NCBI GenBank assembly: GCA_948474755.1
Contig: CAOLHI010001650.1
Coordinates: 248,001-312,000 of the forward strand
From: Ctenosaura bakeri
Taxonomy: Eukaryota > Chordata > Lepidosauria > Squamata > Iguanidae
Direction: 5' to 3'
DNA length: 64,000 nt
The notes beneath the pieces were generated by a model. The model had not been told where the DNA came from, did not search any database, and worked only from the letters and a program-made list of their open reading frames with translations. The translations under genes were made by a program, and so were the position numbers. Positions 1 to 12,264 of the stretch are shown in pieces (within the stretch, counting starts at the first letter, position 1; each line of letters starts with the position of its first letter).

Positions 1-1495
1 TAAAAACAATTCTTTGTTGTGTTTCTTGCAACAGACTGACATGATATCCCTGCCTGCCTTGGAAATGGCTGGTCAGGCTACCTTGGCATCTGAAGCTGAA
101 AATGCAAAAGCTCCTGTCTCTCTCTCAGACACTAAAAAAGTAGTAATAACAAGTTATATAATTTTTTCCTCTGTTCTTTCATGATAGTATCTGCCTATAG
201 TAGTGCTGGCTCTGTGCCACCATCTGTCTTTTCCCTCATCCCATGGGACTAGAGTGAGCTGGCCAGTCAAATGTCTCTCTTCACCACTGTTAGTGCAGAC
301 TGTGAGAAACCAAACCAGCTATTTTAAGTATGACATATGCCTTACCATGCACACACAGCTTCCTCCTCATTATGCATGAGTTCACTCTTACACAAAAATC
401 TTGTTTTAAAAAGCAAACATTTGTGACTTCCAATAAGATGTTTCAGAGTATTTTCCTTCCTGAATTGAGTATTCCTCTTAAGGGTTTCAGCCAATTGTCC
501 TCCAAGTATCTGTTTTTCTTTTCCAGCTGTAATTCTATAGTCCATGTCTATTGCACATACTCAGCCCATACTGGGTTGCTTTTCCAGCCTTCAGTTTTTT
601 CAGATTCCACAGGCTACTCCTTTTTCTGCCTCCCCATCACATCCCAGAAGCAAATTTCCTCTCCTGGAAAACCCCAGGAGCAGCAATTTGGCTTTGGAAA
701 TGGTTGCAACCCTCACTGCAATGTTTAACATAAAGAATACAACATTTTGAAACCAGAAGTGAACTTCTAAGATAGAGGGAGATTTTTAGTAGCCCATGAA
801 CCCTGAGGATTCCACATGCAGAAAGTTGCCCACCCCTCTTTAAAAGATGTTTATATTTCTGCATGTCTTTGATGCCCATTTAAGTATGCTTTTCCATGGT
901 TCTGTTTATGTCACAATTATGGTTTTTTTCATCTACATACCGGCAGCTGGAGCCCACTGATCCTTAGGGAAGAGGCAGGTCCCCAGAGACTGTACCAACA
1001 TCTAACCTATCTATAAAGCATAGGATTATGACTTCCTTTTCCTCCTCCACATGGGCACAACCTAGAACAAATATAGGAAACTTTGGTGAGTCCAAGGACA
1101 CAGGGGTCCTTTTGTGACTAGAGAGAGCCTTATGGACTGCCAAAAATGGTGGCAGGGGAAACATCAAAATCAAAATTTGAAGTGTCCGGAAATTGAGTTG
1201 GGAAAATCAGGTTGTTGGTTTTCTTCAGAATTAAATAGTGTATCAAGGAACAGTGACCCAGTTAAAAAGTAAATATTTTCTCCTGGTGGCTTTTGGAAGA
1301 CACTTTCCACATTTTTCTTTTTACTAGAAAAAAAGGTGGTCTAGTGTTAACCCTTGGGGGCTATCTGCCCTCCTCCAGGACCAAACCATACCCTATTTTG
1401 ATCTTCATGTCCATGTGCCCCAGATTTCTTTTACAGTTTTCTACCTGCTATGGTTCTTGGTTTCTGTGTTGACCTGAGAAAAAACATACAACAAC

Positions 1496-1530
<35 letters not shown>

Positions 1531-2190
1531 CAACATCAACATCAACATCGTTGATGACAATTTTGATGTCTTCAGTAATCATTTGGGTGGAAGTTTTAAT
1601 GATGGAGGTGTTACAGTTTGCACAACTTGCAACTCTTCAAGTCAAAAGCAGCCCAGGAACTGTGCTTCTTAGTCTACTAGTAGGTTCAGTTAACCTATAA
1701 CCTTTCCTGCTGTTAAGGCCTTGGCTTGACACACCACAACATGTGGCTGGTGTGGTGCGTATGACATTGCTAGTCACACAGGACTTCTGATCTAAGTAAT
1801 GGTTCAGGCTGTGGAAAAAAAATGCTTCCGGTCATTTAAATTTAAAGTGTACTTTTTTAGGAAGTGAAATGTGTATGCTGTTACTATTTAACTGTAATAC
1901 AAGCACCAGGGAAACCAAATAGACTATTTTGAAAACTAATGACCTGTGTTGTGATTAATAAAGTGCCAAGGGACTTCCAAAGGTCACACAAGGTTATTTA
2001 TATTATTCATGGAAGAAATATCTAATCTTCAAAGTTGGTGCCAAAGTCTGTTGTGGAAGTCTGGGGGTCCAGTTGATATTTTTCATTAGGCATGCAAATG
2101 TAAGTTACCTTCTCACATGCAGGCACAAATCATTTTACCACTTTGTCCCTTAGTATGAGAAAGCTGACAAAAATGGCAGAGCCTTAGAAG
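1..2190. other. Intergenic sequence without recognised gene
   Basis: Besides the ATG microsatellite I see no conserved coding, repeat ends or RNA gene. Short open frames (up to 132 codons at 330-728) overlap on several frames and have no protein-like composition. Confidence 0.6.
1496..1529. repeat. (ATG)n microsatellite
   Basis: About eleven ATG units followed by ACATCA-type units. It gives a poly-Met open frame of no meaning. Confidence 0.95.
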
Positions 2191-2194
2191 TCTT

Positions 2195-2330
2195 AGACTT
2201 GGAATTTATTTTGCATAGAAAACAACATTCTCTGAGCAGAAACATCTTTTTTGTATGTGCTGAAAATGCTGCTTTTGGCAGAGGAAACTTGTTTTCTGCA
2301 AAGGAAACTTGTTTTCAAGCAAATGAGCAA
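2195..2330. repeat. Possible fragment of the gcagaaaatgct-type repeat
   Basis: Contains four modules in a row (ttgcatagaaaacaacattc, tgagcagaaacatctttttt, tgtgctgaaaatgctgcttt, gtttctgcaaagg) but lacks the recognisable start and end. Confidence 0.4.
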
Positions 2331-2737
2331 GCACAGCATAATAATACCTGTTATCATCCTTGTGTGGAATTAATTATTTACTGGCTTGGAATTAGTTTCT
2401 TTCTTTCTCCTTTGAGGCTGAGTTTAAGGTATAGCTAAGCTCCATCATGATCATAATGCAGGCATGACAACATTCCCATTTCAGTACAACTGTAACTGGT
2501 TTAGTTACTGTTGTAGTTATAGGACGCATGCCATTTCATTGGTTAGGTGTGTTTTGTACCATAGGCCAGCCATTGGTAGTATTGACACTTTAAGAAAAAG
2601 TAATTACAACCTATTTTAATTATTTTTGAATAATTAAAATAGTGTTCAGTTACTTTAAAAATGGAATTATAACTGTAACTAAATACTGGCACTTGGAATT
2701 GTAACTGATTACCTTTGAAAATTAACTTACCAACTTC

Positions 2738-3212
2738 TTGTCATGAATGTGCACAGAGAATGCCTCCAGAATCCCTTACTGAACATGTGTCAAGAGCGAA
2801 ACAGAGGGAAAAAGGGAAAACAGATAAGACTGTCACACCAGCTACCTCCAGGATGTTAAAAAAAGAAAAAAGCATCATTCTTTCTCCCCCCTCATCATAG
2901 AAATCATAAGAAAAGTGGAGAGTGGTGAAAAAAATTCCTGGATGAATTTTGGAAGAAGCTATAAAGCACTCTCCAGAAGGTTCAAAATGTTTTTGTTCAC
3001 TTTTGCAAGGCTTAGCCAACCTGTTTGTTTTATTTCCTGTATACATATTGTTACTTTAGGGGAAAATGTTTGCTGATATGTGTTGAACTATTTTTGTTGT
3101 TGTTGTTTTTATTGTTTTGGAAACTATCCCCCCTCCTTTCATGTTATTTCTGCCTCTGGTACCAGTAATGCCCAGGAACACATCTGCTTTGTGAAACACT
3201 TGTTTCACAAGC
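2738..3212. mobile_element. Tigger/pogo-like element, family A copy 1, left part missing
   Basis: Aligns by eye to 18940-19380 (shared ttcaaaatgtttt, catgttatttctgcc and aatgcccaggaaca). The right end is eroded (acatctgctttgtgaaacac) and the left terminal part is absent. Confidence 0.7.
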
Positions 3213-3258
3213 TTGGGAATAATTGTCACTCCTGAAGTGTTAATATTGATAAAAGAAA

Positions 3259-4036
3259 CAGAAATTTACTGCTGCTCAAAATTTAAAAGAAAATTATTAT
3301 AAGTTATTTCATAGATGGTACATGACACCAGAAAAATTAAACACAATTTATAAGATGGGTACAGGTCAATGTTGGAAATGTCAAGAGAGTTCTGGTACAC
3401 TATACCATATGTGGTGGTCATGTCCCAAAGCACAAAAATACTGGAAAGAAATACATAAGAAGATAAGTTCAATTTTGAAGATTCAACTTGGGATGACACC
3501 TGAACTTTACTTGTTAAACATGACACCTATATTAGACGGAACGTCAGTGAAGAAATATTGGAGAATAATACTATATATGGTGACGACGGCCTATATTGAG
3601 TACACACGACTTTGGAAAAATGAAACTATACCTACTATTGAACAGTGGTGGACAACTTTTATGGAAAATAGAAATGCGGACATTCTTACACAAAGATTAA
3701 AAGGGAAATCAGACAAAGATATTAATAAAGAGTGGAAGATTGTTACAGATTTGGGCTGGGTGTAGACAGAAGACAATGCATAATTCATGACATCAATTAC
3801 TATACAGGGTAATAATCATCGCAATATCATGTAATAAGTAAAGTAGAGAAATATAGCAGGAACTAACGAATTATTGATTACTAACATTTTATTGGAATAT
3901 GTGGTATAATAAATAGAGGAAATATTAATAATTGTAACCCAGAAAGGAAAGGAAGAAGAAATAATATTGCATGTAAACATTGCAGAGATAATTGTCTGTT
4001 TTATTTGTTGAAACTTTAATAAAATTATAAAAAAAA
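3259..4036 (+). mobile_element. 5'-truncated L1 retrotransposon with target site duplication
   Basis: The + strand encodes the C-terminal end of an L1 ORF2 protein. A clear frame from about 3289 to 3762 includes HRWYMTPEKL, then a Cys-rich motif CWKCQESSGTLYHMWWSC, typical of the L1 C-terminus (CxxC with a nearby HxxxxC). The frame ends in TAG after TDLGWV and a short A-rich 3' tail (taaaattataaaaaaaa) follows. Imperfect 14-bp direct repeats flank it: attgataaaagaaa at 3245-3258 and attgataaaggaaa at 4037-4050, one mismatch. The 147-codon frame without a stop suggests a fairly recent insertion. It lacks reverse transcriptase and cannot move by itself. Confidence 0.9.
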
Positions 4037-4050
4037 ATTGATAAAGGAAA

Positions 4051-7000
4051 TGAAACAACACCCACCTACACATAGCTTCCAACACCACCACAACTAAACA
4101 GCTTCCACTGGTCATTAATTTGCTGACAAAGAATGTATGGTGAGAAACCAGAAGTGGATTTTTTTTTTTTTGGTTTTTTTGATGAAGAATCAATGTGTGA
4201 GCCTGGTTGTGTGGAAGTGAGCTAAGCTTATGCACAGAAACATACTGTTCCTTAATTCTTATCATATACTTGATAGTGAGAGGTGTATTTTGCATCTGGA
4301 CGTGCTTGTTGTATTTCAGGGTACTAGTAAAAACAAGAAAAAAAAGACAGTAGATCCTGAATACCTGAAATATCTCTACCCTTGCTATATATTTGTTTAC
4401 TTAGAAGTAAACTTTAGTGCGCACAGCTTACTCACAGTTGTGGGTGCAGGATAAGTAGTCTTACAACTCCTAATTGCACTTTATGTTTGTCTAGTTATGA
4501 GAGTTCAAACACACACTGCCAACAAAAGTTACTCATGGAAACCCACCTATTTGTTTCCTTCCTATAAATCAACTTTTAAAAGGGAGTAATGTGGAGTTGG
4601 CATTTAGTGGGAAAGTAGCAGTCCCTTAATCCTTTCCCAACCTACCACATTATTTGCATAATTTGCTGCTTATTTGGATAATATGCAGATCAAGCTCTCA
4701 GAACTACAGGACTGGACTTTGGGAGCTATAGGGGAGGAAATGTATTCTTCAGTGTTCTAACATTTTTACTACTAAGTCGTGGGAATGCAAAAGGCAAAGG
4801 TTGACCTCTGACATAGGAGAGCCCAAGGCCCTCTTTTTCAAAGGTGCCTTTGGGACAAAGATGAGGATATTGCAGTTAAGTGGAAATCCCCATTTTGTTG
4901 CACAAGTCAGCACTGAAATTTGCCACGCTGGCTTAAACAAAATTTAATCATTAGGATGAGTACTTACCTTTACTCTATTCCTATAAGCCTGCAAACTTTT
5001 TTTTTTAAATCCTGCCAAAGCAAGTGAAGCATACCATTAGTGTACTCACTTTGTAAAGGAGATGGTACTGTGGGACTGAGACATCAATCTGAAAAGCATT
5101 TCATTGTTGTTAAACCTATAGCACTCAAAGAGCATAATAATAAAAATAGAAACTGGACCTCTAAAAAAAGAAAAAAGAGCAGTGGTAGGACTCTCATGCT
5201 TGGAAGTACATTCTTTCCTTGTCTGTTTTAAATAGGGATTTCACATCTGATTGTCTGAAATCTTTCAATTAATATTTCTATTAACTGTCTGGCTTCTGGG
5301 TTGTAACAAGACTGTTAACGATTCTTTCTATTTTTTTAAATTAGTTTAAACTGAACATTTTATTTTTGCATTACTGTTTTTTTTTATTTCTGTAAGGACT
5401 TGTTTTGATTTTGTAAACTATCTTGAGGGGGCAAAAGCAATATTTTTCTCTGTACATGTGTTTGCATGCAAAAACACAAAACACAGAATGAGAAATTCTG
5501 GAAGCAAAGAGGACACATCTGTCGACAGGCAAAGGCCTTTAGGGAGACCTTTTGGTTTTAATTTGTTGTAGCAATCTGAGCTTTTAATGAAGTATGTTGC
5601 ATCTGTATCTTATTATGTTCTAAATGTGTTTTTAAAGTTTTTTTAAACTAGTGTTTTTAAACAGAATTGTTGTGCTGTTGTCTTTTAACAGTTGCATTAG
5701 TAGTTTTTAGCTATGGTTTGTTATTCTAACTTGGTTGTGAGCCACACTAACTCCTGTGCAAGGAGAAAGGTAGGATATAAATTAAATCTATGCATATACA
5801 TTCTGTATTTTTATACTGACCTTAGAAAAAGACCAACATGGAAGCATGTTCTCGTATTGTTTGTTAAGGAACAGTGATGGTGAGTGGTGTATTTCACGTG
5901 AGGGGATGTGATAAATCCACTATGGATTTTAGTCTGAACATTAATGTAACCATCCAAGGTGTACAACCTGTTTTGTGGCTCACCACCTTCCATAACATTT
6001 TTAAAATCTGGACTAAAAACAAGAGTGGGTTTTCGTGCATCATGACATGGAAGCTGCCAGTCTCTACTGCTATGCAATTGAAGGCCTTTTAAAGACGTAG
6101 GCCTCTGATCTGGATGTTCTCAGCTCTCCATTTTTAAACATTTCTCTTCAGCCATATTAAGTGCACTGATAAATCAGTTTATGGATATGGATCTACTCTG
6201 GCAAAGAATGAGACATGTTCTGGGATGGAGTGAGGTTGATAGTCTATGGTATTGTGTCAGAATCTGGAAAAGTCTCCACTTTAGACTACACTGGGGTATT
6301 CTAATCATGCTGTTTGGGGATACTGGAAACTATCATGTAAGATAGGAATTTTCCAAGCTGTGTATAGGACAACCTGATTGTGGTGTCCCTGGCTCCTTGG
6401 GTCGATCTGACAGAGTTCTAGGGTAGCCTAGGTTGGTTTTCATCTGGCTGTCCCTAGTCCAACAGATCTGCCCACCCTCAATTTGTCAGTGTTTGAGACT
6501 AGCAAAGTTTGCTGCTCAGGACAAGAGTCCTGACAGTTTCTTAGACATGAACGTGATGTTAACTTTGGAATCAAAAGGTAATTTTTTAAAAAAGAACTTT
6601 ACTCATGGAAGACGAAGACTACCCTCCCCAAACATGTGGAGTTTTATTACCAAAAAGTAATTTGGGTTAGTATTCATCTCCAGTTTCCAAATCAATTTTC
6701 TACCCATTCCATTGTGCAGATTAGGATAGATAAACTATGGCGGCTGAAAAGGTTCAGCTGAAGACTGAAGGGACTCCATCTCTGACATGACAGTTCACCA
6801 GATTTTATTTGTATTTGCAGTGCAGTTGTATAGACAGGCACTGAGCAGAACATGTTTAATTGTTGAGGCTGCTAGACCTGATTGTATCAGTAAATACAGT
6901 GCTATAGTAATAGCTTGTATAAACTTGCTTTAAGGCACTACAATTCTTACAATATGCCCACAGGAAATATAATGTTTCCAAGCTTTGATTGGAATAAGGC

Positions 7001-8570
7001 TGTAGTGAGCAGTGGTGCCTGTGACCTTTGTTCAACTGTTTGCCCATTCTTACCTCAGCACTCTGTTGTCCTCCATGGCTATAAAAAGTTAAGCAGATGG
7101 GCATTGTTAAAAAAAAATACCATGGGCAAGGGTGAAGAAGGAGGGGAAAAAAGTGTTGTTGCTAGAGGGAATGGTAGGAGAACATCTACTGTTTGTTAAA
7201 GTCTGAAAATAGTGGTTCAGCAGGATGCCCTTGGTGGACGGCAACAGAAGCCAGTGCATGTTTACTCATAAATAAATTCCATTGTGTTCAGTGGGGATCA
7301 CTCCTTAAGACTGAAGTCTAGTCTGTTCAGAGCAAAAGACTGTTGACCAAAAATGTGCAGGGTGGCACAACTTATTTTCCCTCCTTCCTCCTTCTGCCAG
7401 TGGTTGCTTAGCAAGACAAAGGAGATAACATTTTACCTGTGTTCCAAGATGGATCACAGCTCCCTTTTATTAGCCAATACTAATACAACGTCTATTAGCA
7501 CAGGTTATCTGAAGGATTCATGCCTGAGCTTTGAGGTTTCCGGAGAAGGCCCTTCTCTTTACCCTGCCACTCTCAAAAACACATCTGATAGGAATAGGGG
7601 GCAGGACCATCTTTGTTGCTGCTTCCAAATGAACTCTCTTCCTAGGGAAGCTAGACTGTCATTCTGTTATCTTCACACCAGCAGTAAGGACTTTTCCCCA
7701 TTCCAGCAGGATTTTTGGGAGCTCAAGTTATGGAAAGGTCTTTTGAGTACTCTACTATTTTTATTTCTTGCCTTTTAAATGGAAATATTCTAAATGGGTT
7801 TTAATACCATGACTAGCTTAATTGCATTGTAACTTTCATGTTTTGTGTGCTCTTAATGCAACATGTTTTCTGTTTTAATTTAAGTTGCCTTATGTGAGTT
7901 CCATTCCTGAGATATATGGCAGACAGATAAATAAAGTTCCAATCTCCTTTGGAAAGATACATCCCCCCCCGCCCCATTACCCTCCCTTCCCACACAGAGA
8001 CGGTTTCTAGGGGTGAGTGGTAGGTGATCTCATCTGACTCAACATCTTGTTTTTCTGCAAGAGTAGGGTGTCTGTACTAATGGTATTACTTGATTGTACC
8101 TATTCACAGTGCATCTGCTTTTAGTCTACATATATACATGGATGACAGACAGTCTTCAAGAACATGTGCGGAACCCCCTCCCCCCAAAAAGATGTGGGAT
8201 GTTAAATTGAGGGAGAAACACACTACACTATACCATGGAAGTGAAACTAGAATATACTACTACACCAATTTGTTATGAATCTCCACTTGTTCTTTTTACT
8301 TTGTCATTTGTAAGTAAGCATGCTGAGTAAATGTATCGAGTCCTGCTTATTTCTTATTTACATAGTAGAAGTCCCAAAACAGGAAATTGCCTTTCTAGGT
8401 AGCTTGGGGCTGTATGAGTTTGACTGCTGTAACTTCTTGTTCCAAAGCTTACTTTCTTTCTCTTCCTAGACTGGAACTAGCAGGTAAGAACTGGCTGTGC
8501 AACACTCTTGCAGCCAACCCTAAATCTGATATGTGAAATATTCTGTTAAAAAGGAGTCAAAATTATCAAG
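4051..8570. other. Intergenic sequence, mostly unassigned
   Basis: Apart from a weak L2-type tail (5560-5795) and a short recurring motif (7258-7320), nothing can be named. The 141-codon frame at 7353-7778 is the longest and shows no domain. Confidence 0.55.
5560..5795 (+). mobile_element. L2-type LINE 3' tail, weak
   Basis: T-rich 3'UTR-like stretch ending gttgtgagccacactaactc, gcaaggagaaaggtaggata and taaattaaat. The end matches L2 tails; the body cannot be assigned. Confidence 0.45.
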
Positions 8571-8573
8571 CTT

Positions 8574-8658
8574 TCCAGATATTGTCGGTCTACAACAGAA
8601 CTAGATAGCCTACTCAATGGTGAGGAGTTCTGGGAGCTGCGATCTAGCAATATCTGGA
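8574..8658. mobile_element. Short MITE with TCCAGATAT inverted ends
   Basis: tttccagatattg at the left and caatatctgga at the right are inverted. The middle has the ctgggagctg motif common in this repeat type. A related copy is at 16617-16705. Confidence 0.45.
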
Positions 8659-9194
8659 TCCCCCCTTTGAGTTACAAAATGGACTACTTTAAGGACATAT
8701 TATTCAGGAAAAGATGGAGATGTTATTATGATCTAGCCTTTTTCTGATACCCTCCCTCTAGTTCCTGCCTTGCAGAAGTTTTACACTACAATTCTTATCA
8801 CATATGAATAATGGTCATGCTGGGTGGGGATGATGGAAGTTGTAGTCCCTACATCCAGAGGATGCTACCTCAAGGATAGGTGTGCCAAAGTGTCCCTGGA
8901 GAGATGCCCAGCTGATTTTTCCTTGGAAGGAGACCCTACATCTTTCTGAGTTGTTTCAGTGCTGAATGGATCTCCAAATACATTCTTTAACCCTACATCT
9001 CTTGCTCTCCTAAAACCATTGCTTTTGGTTTAGTGAAAAGGTTGAACAATTGTTACATCATTTAGGGAAGAGGTTGAACAAATTTTTTTCTTTTTCTTCC
9101 CATGCAGCAGGGATTATTTTTAATGTTTAATTTTTAATGTTTCTTTTTTAATGATGCTGTTGTGGCTCCTGTTTCCATGAAACTGAACTACGTA

Positions 9195-9355
9195 ATCCTG
9201 TTGGATATTTAACTTTTTATTGTTAGATAATCAGCTGTACTTTGTTTTAATCTGTGCTGCATGCCACCTTGGATCCTGTGCTAGAAGAAAAAGGAATATA
9301 AATTAATTAATTCAATCAATCAATCAATCAATAAATAAATAAATAATAAAGTTCA
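9195..9355 (+). mobile_element. L2-type LINE 3' tail
   Basis: gccaccttggatcctgtgct then aagaaaaaggaatataaatt and a TCAA/AAAT simple-repeat tail (9308-9350) match the end of L2-type elements, including the copy ending at 47945. Confidence 0.6.
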
Positions 9356-9390
9356 TTTTATTATTTGAACTCAGCAGCAGTTGGAGGTGA

Positions 9391-9442
9391 TGCTGCCAGC
9401 TACATGACTGTGCAAATGCTGCCAGCTACATGACTGTGCAAA
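9391..9442. repeat. Perfect 26-bp tandem duplication
   Basis: The unit from 9391 (tgctgccagctacatgactg plus tgcaaa) is repeated exactly at 9417-9442. Exact identity points to a recent event. Confidence 0.9.
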
Positions 9443-10206
9443 TCATTTGCAAATTCCAATCCTCCACACCCCAAAGAAACCTGTATTCTCTGTATGGAGT
9501 CAAAGGATTTCAGACTTTCCCTCTCACCTTTATACTTTTGTTCCCATCAGGTGCATCTTTGTCTGTTGGCTAAAGCCTTTCTTTCTGTTTGTTGCCTGAC
9601 TTTGTGTCTGTGGCTGGCCCTGCCCTTAGGGAGAGTGAGGTGGCTGTTTCAAGCTGTTTGAGTGGGAACAATACTGCCTTGAGCTATTTACTTTGGCAGG
9701 AAGGGAGGTGCGCTGCTCACCCTGTCATTAGGAAGGGTGAGGATATTACCTCTGGCAGCAGATTTGGGAAGTCAAGAAACTGTCAGTGGCTTAATGTATT
9801 ACTGGACTTCTTCAGACGAGGCAAATGTGTTGAGAGGATGCAGTATTTACTGCTGTAGTTCTATCTCTATCTCTCCCCCCACTTTTTTAAAAAATATCCA
9901 AACAATCTTTCTGCTCTCCCAGACTGTTTCCTCACAATTCCTGGCAGCAGGTGCTACATTTTATTTTCACTCTTAATTGAGTTTTCTTTCTATCTTTTTT
10001 AAATTCTGAGACCTATTGGAATAAAAGCATATCATCTTCTTTTTTTAAACAAATATTTTTAAGTTTAAGTTTAAGAAAATAAACATGTAGTAGAACAAGA
10101 AAACAGGGAAAGAACAAGATTGTCTACAACTAAAATTACAAAATATCTTTCAGTAAGCAAGGAAAGATAAAAGAAAAAGTACTTCTGATCTGCATATCAA
10201 CAGTCA

Positions 10207-10401
10207 TAGTGGGCCCTCAGTATCCATTAGGGTTTGATTCTAGGATCTCCCATGGAAACAAAAATCCATGGCTGCTTAAGTCCCATTATATACAATGGTG
10301 TAGTAAAATGATGTTCCTTATATAAAATGGTTTGTTTTCAGATTTTTTTGAATATTTTTGAACTATGAATGGTTGAATCTGTGGATAAGGAGGACCGACT
10401 G
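10207..10401. mobile_element. Tigger-like MITE, 195 bp (family B)
   Basis: Left TAGTGGGCCCTCAGTATCC and right ggataaggaggaccgactg are inverted repeats; TA follows on the right (10402-10403). The core (ccatggaaacaaaaatccat, cttatataaaatgg) resembles vertebrate Tigger-derived MITEs. A second copy is at 22919-23135. Confidence 0.72.
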
Positions 10402-10683
10402 TATATGTAACAACTTTATCTCAACCTCTCTAGTTTCCCTGCTGCACTACATACTCCTTTCTATTATCACTAAATTACTAATAGTCAAATCCAACAACTA
10501 TCAGATCATCTTAATCTCTCTTCAAGAAGTTCATAAAGGGTTACCACACTTCAAGAAATCTTCCTAAGGAAACAGCTTTAATTAAAACCATCTATTACTT
10601 TTGTGAACCTCTCGTCTGTGGTTGGTAATGCCGAATCCTTCCATTTTCTGTGCACATGGCAGTTTCACTACCGTGACCATATA

Positions 10684-11125
10684 CAGTAGCCACTCCACAT
10701 GTGAGGGTTTGGGGCACAGAATCCTTGCAAAAATGGGAAAAAAACACAAATAACTTCCCATGGCAATTCCCCTCCAGAGCTCCCTCTCCCAGTACTTTCC
10801 CCTCAGATGGAGAAGAACAGAATTCTGGTGTTCTAGCTACCTCCGGTGGCCATCTTGAGAAAGGAAGGATAGGAGCAAAGACAGCATCTGATCAGCACCA
10901 TTGCACAGCAGAATGTCCAGCCAGATGGCAGGAAGGACACACCTCCAGCAGTGGGGAGGGGTTTTGCTCACCCAAAAGGAAATAATGTCCATTTTAAACA
11001 CAAGCCTTGTGAGCCTGGGGTGGGGAGTGCAAGGAAATGGGAGGAGAAAAATGGGGGCGCAAACATGTGCCTCACAAATAATAAAATCTGTGAAGGTCAA
11101 ATCCATGAATGTGGAGAGAGGACTG
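10684..11125. mobile_element. Tc1/mariner-type MITE, 442 bp (family C)
   Basis: Ends CAGTAGCCACTCCACATGTG and the complement of aatgtggagagaggactg form an inverted repeat flanked by TA (10682-10683, 11126-11127). The inside has gagggtttggggcacagaat followed by a purine/pyrimidine-skewed GC-rich body. A longer copy is at 50205-50705. Confidence 0.75.
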
Positions 11126-11169
11126 TATTGCAATAGTCTTCCATAATCTTTTGCTAACTGTATATCCTT

Positions 11170-11700
11170 AAGTCCCAAAAGAAAAACACAAGCTTCATTT
11201 CTAAATTATTTTTTAAACCCTCTGCAACAGTGTATATATTTGAATCCAAAACTGTTTTGCTTTCTTACAAGTCCACCATGAACAATAAAATATCCTTTCT
11301 TGTTCTTCACACTTCCAACATGCATTGGCAACATCTTTATACATCTTAGGTCTATCTTATACCAATGATACATCATTTTCTAAAAATTCTCTTTAAGATC
11401 ATAACAAAGTACATTTTAGACCTTTTGTCCACATATGTTCTGAATGTTCCATGTGTATATTATAACCAAAGATTTTGGCCCGTTTGGCCATACAGTCTTT
11501 AACTTGTTCTTCTTCCATATCAATTTTCAACAAAAGCTTATATATTTTAGCAATAAGGTGTTCCTCATCCATACATAGTTGATTTTCAAACTCTGATTTA
11601 TCCAGTTCAAAACCACATTCCTTTTGATCTATTTTAAATCTATCAAACAACTGTATATACCAAAACCACTGAAAGGTAAATTCCTCTGAAGACAACTGGT
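11170..11700 (-). mobile_element. L1 ORF2 fragment, antisense
   Basis: The minus strand encodes L1 ORF2-like protein: WYIQLFDRFKIDQK, then IYKLLLKIDMEEEQVKDCMA, KIFGYNIHMEHSEHMW and, after stops and frameshifts, KENF-KMMYHWYK. The order matches the region just before the C-terminal Cys motif of L1. It is decayed and lies left of an unassigned stretch (11710-12250). Confidence 0.75.
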
Positions 11701-12264
11701 TTTTATCTTCAGAACAAAAATCTCTTTTAATTGTTTTTTTAAAAAGAGTTGGGCTCTTCCAGACTGATCTGATAAAGGCTGAGTTCTTGCAGTGTAACTC
11801 TTTGGGTTTTATAGCTTTTACCGATTGTTGCCTCTTCGTACAATTGTAACATTTGTTTGCAGGGCTCTTTGTCTCAGTTTCTAGGATCTGTACCAGGGCT
11901 CCTCTAAAGTCTTTTTAAAACTGGAGCAGGTTTGCTGAGATGATCCTATGTTTTGACAGGCAGTTTTTCACCCCTTTTGATTTCTGTAGTGATATGCTAA
12001 ACAAGTATGATGCACAATGCTCATGTCTTCTTTTTTTATGAGAACGGAGAAAAGGAAGCAATAAGTACATGCTGAAGTGACAACAAGTGCAAAACCCAGG
12101 GAGCTCTGCAGAAAGAAAGAACTCATACATTTTTAAAGCAGTCTGGAAGAGGGAGAGAAGCATTTTTTAAAAATTATCTCAAATGTTGCCTCACAATGCA
12201 CCTCACTACATTTTCTACTCTCTCTCAGTCTGCGAAATGACTATTACTACAATAGGTTGTGAGA

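Noticed and set aside
1497..1700. Open frame starting with eleven Met residues
   Set aside because: It is translation of an ATG microsatellite.
3322..3762. 147-codon frame as a host gene
   Set aside because: Its RWYMTPEKL and CxxC motifs, A-rich tail and flanking duplication identify it as the end of L1 ORF2.
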